8,380 nt of DNA, taken from contig JAAGZO010000344.1 of assembly GCA_024206195.1 (NCBI GenBank), forward strand, positions 1 to 8,380. The letters are read 5' to 3'. Source of the DNA: a bacterium (GTDB lineage Archaea; Nanoarchaeota; Nanoarchaeia; Woesearchaeales; UBA10216). The notes under the pieces are model-generated. The model saw nothing but the letters and a program-made list of their open reading frames with translations, ran no database searches and was not told where the DNA came from. Both the position numbers and the translations under genes were made by a program. This document shows, one piece after another, positions 6,454-8,380 of this stretch. Every line of letters begins with the position of its first letter. The first letter of the stretch is position 1.

Positions 6454-6825
6454 ATGGAAAAAGAGATTAAAAATGAAGATTTAGCGACAAATTTAGAAAC
6501 CAACACTGATAATGAAATAGTTGCTAATACAGAAAAAAAATCAAAAAAGAAGAAAAAGGATAAAATAAAAGATCCTTCTTTCTTGCCATCCACAGAAGAA
6601 GACACCATTCTTTGGTTTTCTGTATCTGTAAGTGCTCAAATCGGCGGAGTTCAAGACAAAACTATAAGAAGGGCTATTAAATCTCATCTAGTAAAATACA
6701 AAGTTACTAGTAATAGATATTTAGTTGAATTCAAATCTTTGATAATCTTTATCCACTCAAACACAAAACTCAAAAATAAATTTTATCAATTCGGACTTGG
6801 GCAACATATCAAAGAATGGAAATAA
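6454..6825 (+). CDS. Small helix-turn-helix DNA-binding protein
   Basis: A 123-residue cytoplasmic protein. Residues 1-50 are charged and probably disordered, with a lysine-rich stretch KKSKKKKKDKIKD (28-40). Residues about 54-112 look like a compact MerR/excisionase-type HTH with a small wing: FSVSVSAQIGGVQDKTIRRA, then IKSHLVKYKVTSNRYLVEFK, followed by IIFIHSNTKLKNKF. I recall similar short HTH proteins from Patescibacteria but cannot name a target. The ATG at 6454 is chosen over the GTG at 6424 because the extra residues would be encoded by the third palindromic hairpin. A TAAAAAT box six bases upstream could make the message leaderless. The six-site palindrome array in front suggests autoregulation, though an excisionase-like or architectural role is possible. 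Confidence 0.65.
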   Translation: MEKEIKNEDLATNLETNTDNEIVANTEKKSKKKKKDKIKDPSFLPSTEEDTILWFSVSVSAQIGGVQDKTIRRAIKSHLVKYKVTSNRYLVEFKSLIIFIHSNTKLKNKFYQFGLGQHIKEWK

Positions 6826-6858
6826 CAACTTAGAAAATTATTTTATGATGACTATAAG

Positions 6859-8124
6859 ATGGTATTTACTGCTCAAACAAACCATTTAACTGTCTTTGCT
6901 CTTGGAAGTTCTCCTGACGGAGTTGCGCCGTCTGCTCCAACTTCTTTGGCTCAATCTTCAGGTTCTGGAACATCAGTTGGACTATCTTGGACAGCCCCAA
7001 CTACAAACTCTGATCTTACTTCTTTAACCGATCTTTATGGATACGCAATTTACCGCTCAACTGACGGAACTACTTATTCACAGGTAAATTCAAGTGCTGT
7101 TACATCAGCATCTTACACAGATACCTCAACTTCAGCATTTACTAGCTATTATTACAAAATTACAGCAGGAGACGATGATGATACAGAATCAGCTTATTCT
7201 ACTGCTGTTCAGATGTGTTCAACAGATAGTGTTACGAACGGAACAATAGATAGTAGTTGTAATGTTACTTGTAACTCAGGTTTTGAACAAAGTGGTAATA
7301 CATGTGTAGTTAATGGAGGATCAGTAATAATAGTCAATGGCGGAGGCGGAGGCGGAGGATCAACTCCAAGTCCTACACCTACAGTAGAAGCAACTGAAGA
7401 AGAAGAGGAAGAAGAGGAAACTACTGAAGAAGAACAAACAAACGCTGAAACTAGTAACGAGACAGAAGAAGAAACTAATGTAATTGAAGAAGTAGCTACA
7501 GAAGTAAAAGAAGTAGCACAAGCATTTGCTAATAAAATAACTCAAATCATATCAGAAGCATTAGAAATTGCTAAAGCTGATATTAATGGATTGTTAAATC
7601 GCTTTAGATTCAAAAGAGACTTATCTAAAGAACAAGTGGTAACCAAGAAATATGTAAAAGCTTTGATAAAAAATGCAAAAGGATTTGAACAAAAACATCA
7701 ACATGCTCTAACTAATTTCGTAGCTTACGGAACAGACACAACTCTAAAATTAGGTGAAGGAGAACGTGCTGGTGTAGTTAATTCGTACAAATCAGCTCTT
7801 GGCAAAATGCCAAAAACAGATGCAGAATGGAGCGATGTAATAAAAATTGCTAACGGAAGATGGCCTAGTGAAACAAGTGAAGAAACAGAAGCTAATGCTA
7901 CTGCTGCCTTTAAAAAAATCTATAAACGCGCACCAGATAGATCAAATCCACATGATGATGCTGCAGTCGTAGTAATTTCTTATGGACTACGCCCAACAGA
8001 CAGAAACTTAAACTCAGAAAAAGCCGCAATCAAGTCATTTAGAGCAATTTATGGATACGACCCCGTATCAGCTGTAGCTTGGGATATTGTACGTGCTATA
8101 GCATATTCTGGAGCAACTAGATAA
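6859..8124 (+). CDS. Fn3-containing surface protein, probably 5'-truncated
   Basis: 421 codons in the same frame as the HTH gene, 33 bases after its TAA. The protein opens inside a domain: TAQTNHLTVFAL (4-15) resembles the end of a beta-rich module in larger Patescibacteria surface proteins. It has no signal peptide. Then come an Fn3 domain (about 22-118, with VGLSWTAPTTN and YGYAIYRSTDG), a four-cysteine motif (C120, C134, C138, C149), a glycine hinge (161-167), a Pro/Thr and acidic linker (168-215), and a helical segment (216-285). Three repeats of about 35 residues end it: GERAGVVNSYKSALGKMP (301-318), FKKIYKRAPDRSNPHDDAAV (351-370) and IKSFRAIYGYDPVSAVAWDI (391-410). Such a protein should be exported, so loss of its 5' part is likely. 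The domain calls are solid; whether the ATG at 6859 is used is not. Confidence 0.65.
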   Translation: MVFTAQTNHLTVFALGSSPDGVAPSAPTSLAQSSGSGTSVGLSWTAPTTNSDLTSLTDLYGYAIYRSTDGTTYSQVNSSAVTSASYTDTSTSAFTSYYYKITAGDDDDTESAYSTAVQMCSTDSVTNGTIDSSCNVTCNSGFEQSGNTCVVNGGSVIIVNGGGGGGGSTPSPTPTVEATEEEEEEEETTEEEQTNAETSNETEEETNVIEEVATEVKEVAQAFANKITQIISEALEIAKADINGLLNRFRFKRDLSKEQVVTKKYVKALIKNAKGFEQKHQHALTNFVAYGTDTTLKLGEGERAGVVNSYKSALGKMPKTDAEWSDVIKIANGRWPSETSEETEANATAAFKKIYKRAPDRSNPHDDAAVVVISYGLRPTDRNLNSEKAAIKSFRAIYGYDPVSAVAWDIVRAIAYSGATR

Positions 8125-8128
8125 ATAT

Positions 8129-8162
8129 AAAAGAGAGCTTCCCAATAGGGAAGCTCTCTTTT
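8129..8162 (+). terminator. Intrinsic terminator after the Fn3 protein gene
   Basis: AAAAGAGAGCTTCCC (8129-8143) pairs perfectly with 8148-8162 around AATA, giving 15 pairs ending in TTTT. It begins five bases after the TAA. The A-rich left arm allows it to work on the minus strand as well, which would stop transcripts arriving from the right edge. Confidence 0.85.
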
Positions 8163-8187
8163 CAGACTAAACCTTACTTATAAAAAA

Positions 8188-8196
8188 TGCTATAAT
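8188..8196 (+). promoter_or_regulatory. Extended -10 promoter before a leaderless start
   Basis: TGCTATAAT is a perfect extended -10 element, followed by six bases (AAAATT) and ATG at 8203-8205. This is the same arrangement as in front of the RAYT gene at 112-129. It supports a real gene start at 8203 at least in the ancestral sequence. Confidence 0.6.
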
Positions 8197-8202
8197 AAAA
8201 TT

Positions 8203-8380
8203 ATGGACTCAAATCTAATATCTACAAATAACCACCGCCTAAAAATGGTGTGTGGATATTTATTTTCTCATGGGGAAGATTCGTCATTTTTGCTGCAATA
8301 TCCCGAGCGCCATCCTGATTTTGGGTCGGAGCCCATATATCACAACCATCATTGCGTACATTTGCAGTGCAATTCATTGG
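8203..8380 (+). CDS. Open frame after the leaderless start; doubtful beyond about 8230
   Basis: From the ATG the frame stays open for 59 codons to the window edge (MDSNLISTNNHRLKMV...). The promoter spacing supports the start. From about 8230 onward, however, the opposite strand encodes a recognisable enzyme fragment, so the plus-strand reading there is probably a shadow. The likely interpretation is that only the first eight or nine codons belong to a native gene interrupted at the junction. I do not recognise the protein. Confidence 0.2.
   Translation, partial: MDSNLISTNNHRLKMVCGYLFSHGEDSSFLLQYPERHPDFGSEPIYHNHHCVHLQCNSL
8222..8380 (-). pseudogene. Fragment of molybdopterin-binding dehydrogenase beta subunit (IorB/xanthine dehydrogenase type)
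   Basis: The minus strand is open from the right edge to a TAG at 8222-8224, giving 52 residues that include PMNCTANVRNDGCDIWAPTQ, AAKMTNLPHEKINIHTPF and LGGGYL. EPMNCTA, WAPTQ and HT-FLGGGFGRR are signature blocks of the molybdenum-cofactor subunit of isoquinoline 1-oxidoreductase and related aldehyde/xanthine dehydrogenases, normally near the middle of a protein of about 700 residues. Here identity stops just after GGG: the expected FGRR is replaced by YL and a stop, so the gene is cut at about 8228-8231. By hand count 8231-8380 is about 44% G+C. A Moco hydroxylase is unexpected in this genome type. Upstream parts lie outside the window. It is either a remnant of foreign DNA or the far side of an assembly chimera. 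Confidence 0.75.

Noticed and set aside
291..8124. Alternative genetic code with TGA as glycine (SR1/Gracilibacteria)
   Set aside because: The long glycine-rich S-layer ORF has no in-frame TGA, so TGA is not used as a sense codon here.

Overview
This AT-rich window most likely comes from a Candidate Phyla Radiation (Patescibacteria) genome. The S-layer-like gene carries an N-terminal motif series (YYLGADEKRYVFPNEATYF) and a C-terminal motif (WSDRSA...DWTNGYL) that I remember from surface proteins of that group. A second surface protein, a lysine-rich helix-turn-helix protein and a RAYT transposase fit the same picture. No gene has a convincing Shine-Dalgarno site. The standard code is used: the S-layer ORF is rich in glycine and has no in-frame TGA. 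This placement rests on protein recognition from memory, not a search.

Layout. 1-114 (-) is the first 38 codons of a RAYT-type transposase, with a leaderless extended -10 promoter, a perfect 24-bp palindrome and a bidirectional terminator behind it. 291-3929 (-) is a 1212-residue secreted S-layer-like protein. 3930-4345 has no gene but is packed with inverted repeats. 4346-5224 (-) and 5241-5819 (-) are a membrane anti-sigma factor (DUF5667-like) and its ECF sigma factor, transcribed sigma first. A TGTAAC-N16-CGTA promoter precedes the sigma gene. 5820-6453 is a divergent intergenic region ending in six copies of the palindrome GACTTAAGTC. 6454-6825 (+) is a small HTH protein. 6859-8124 (+) looks like a 5'-truncated surface protein with an Fn3 domain, a Cys-rich motif and three C-terminal repeats. 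8129-8162 is a terminator. The last 160 bases hold a conflict: a leaderless start on + (8203) runs into a fragment on - that reads as a molybdopterin-binding xanthine/aldehyde dehydrogenase-type beta subunit.

How the parts may work together. The ECF sigma and its anti-sigma probably form an envelope-responsive switch that controls itself through the promoter at 5837-5862. They sit upstream of, and on the same strand as, the S-layer gene, which makes that gene an attractive target, but I see no matching promoter in front of it. The HTH protein probably binds the GACTTAAGTC array in front of its own gene. The right edge looks like a junction of unrelated DNA (rearrangement, horizontal transfer or assembly chimera).
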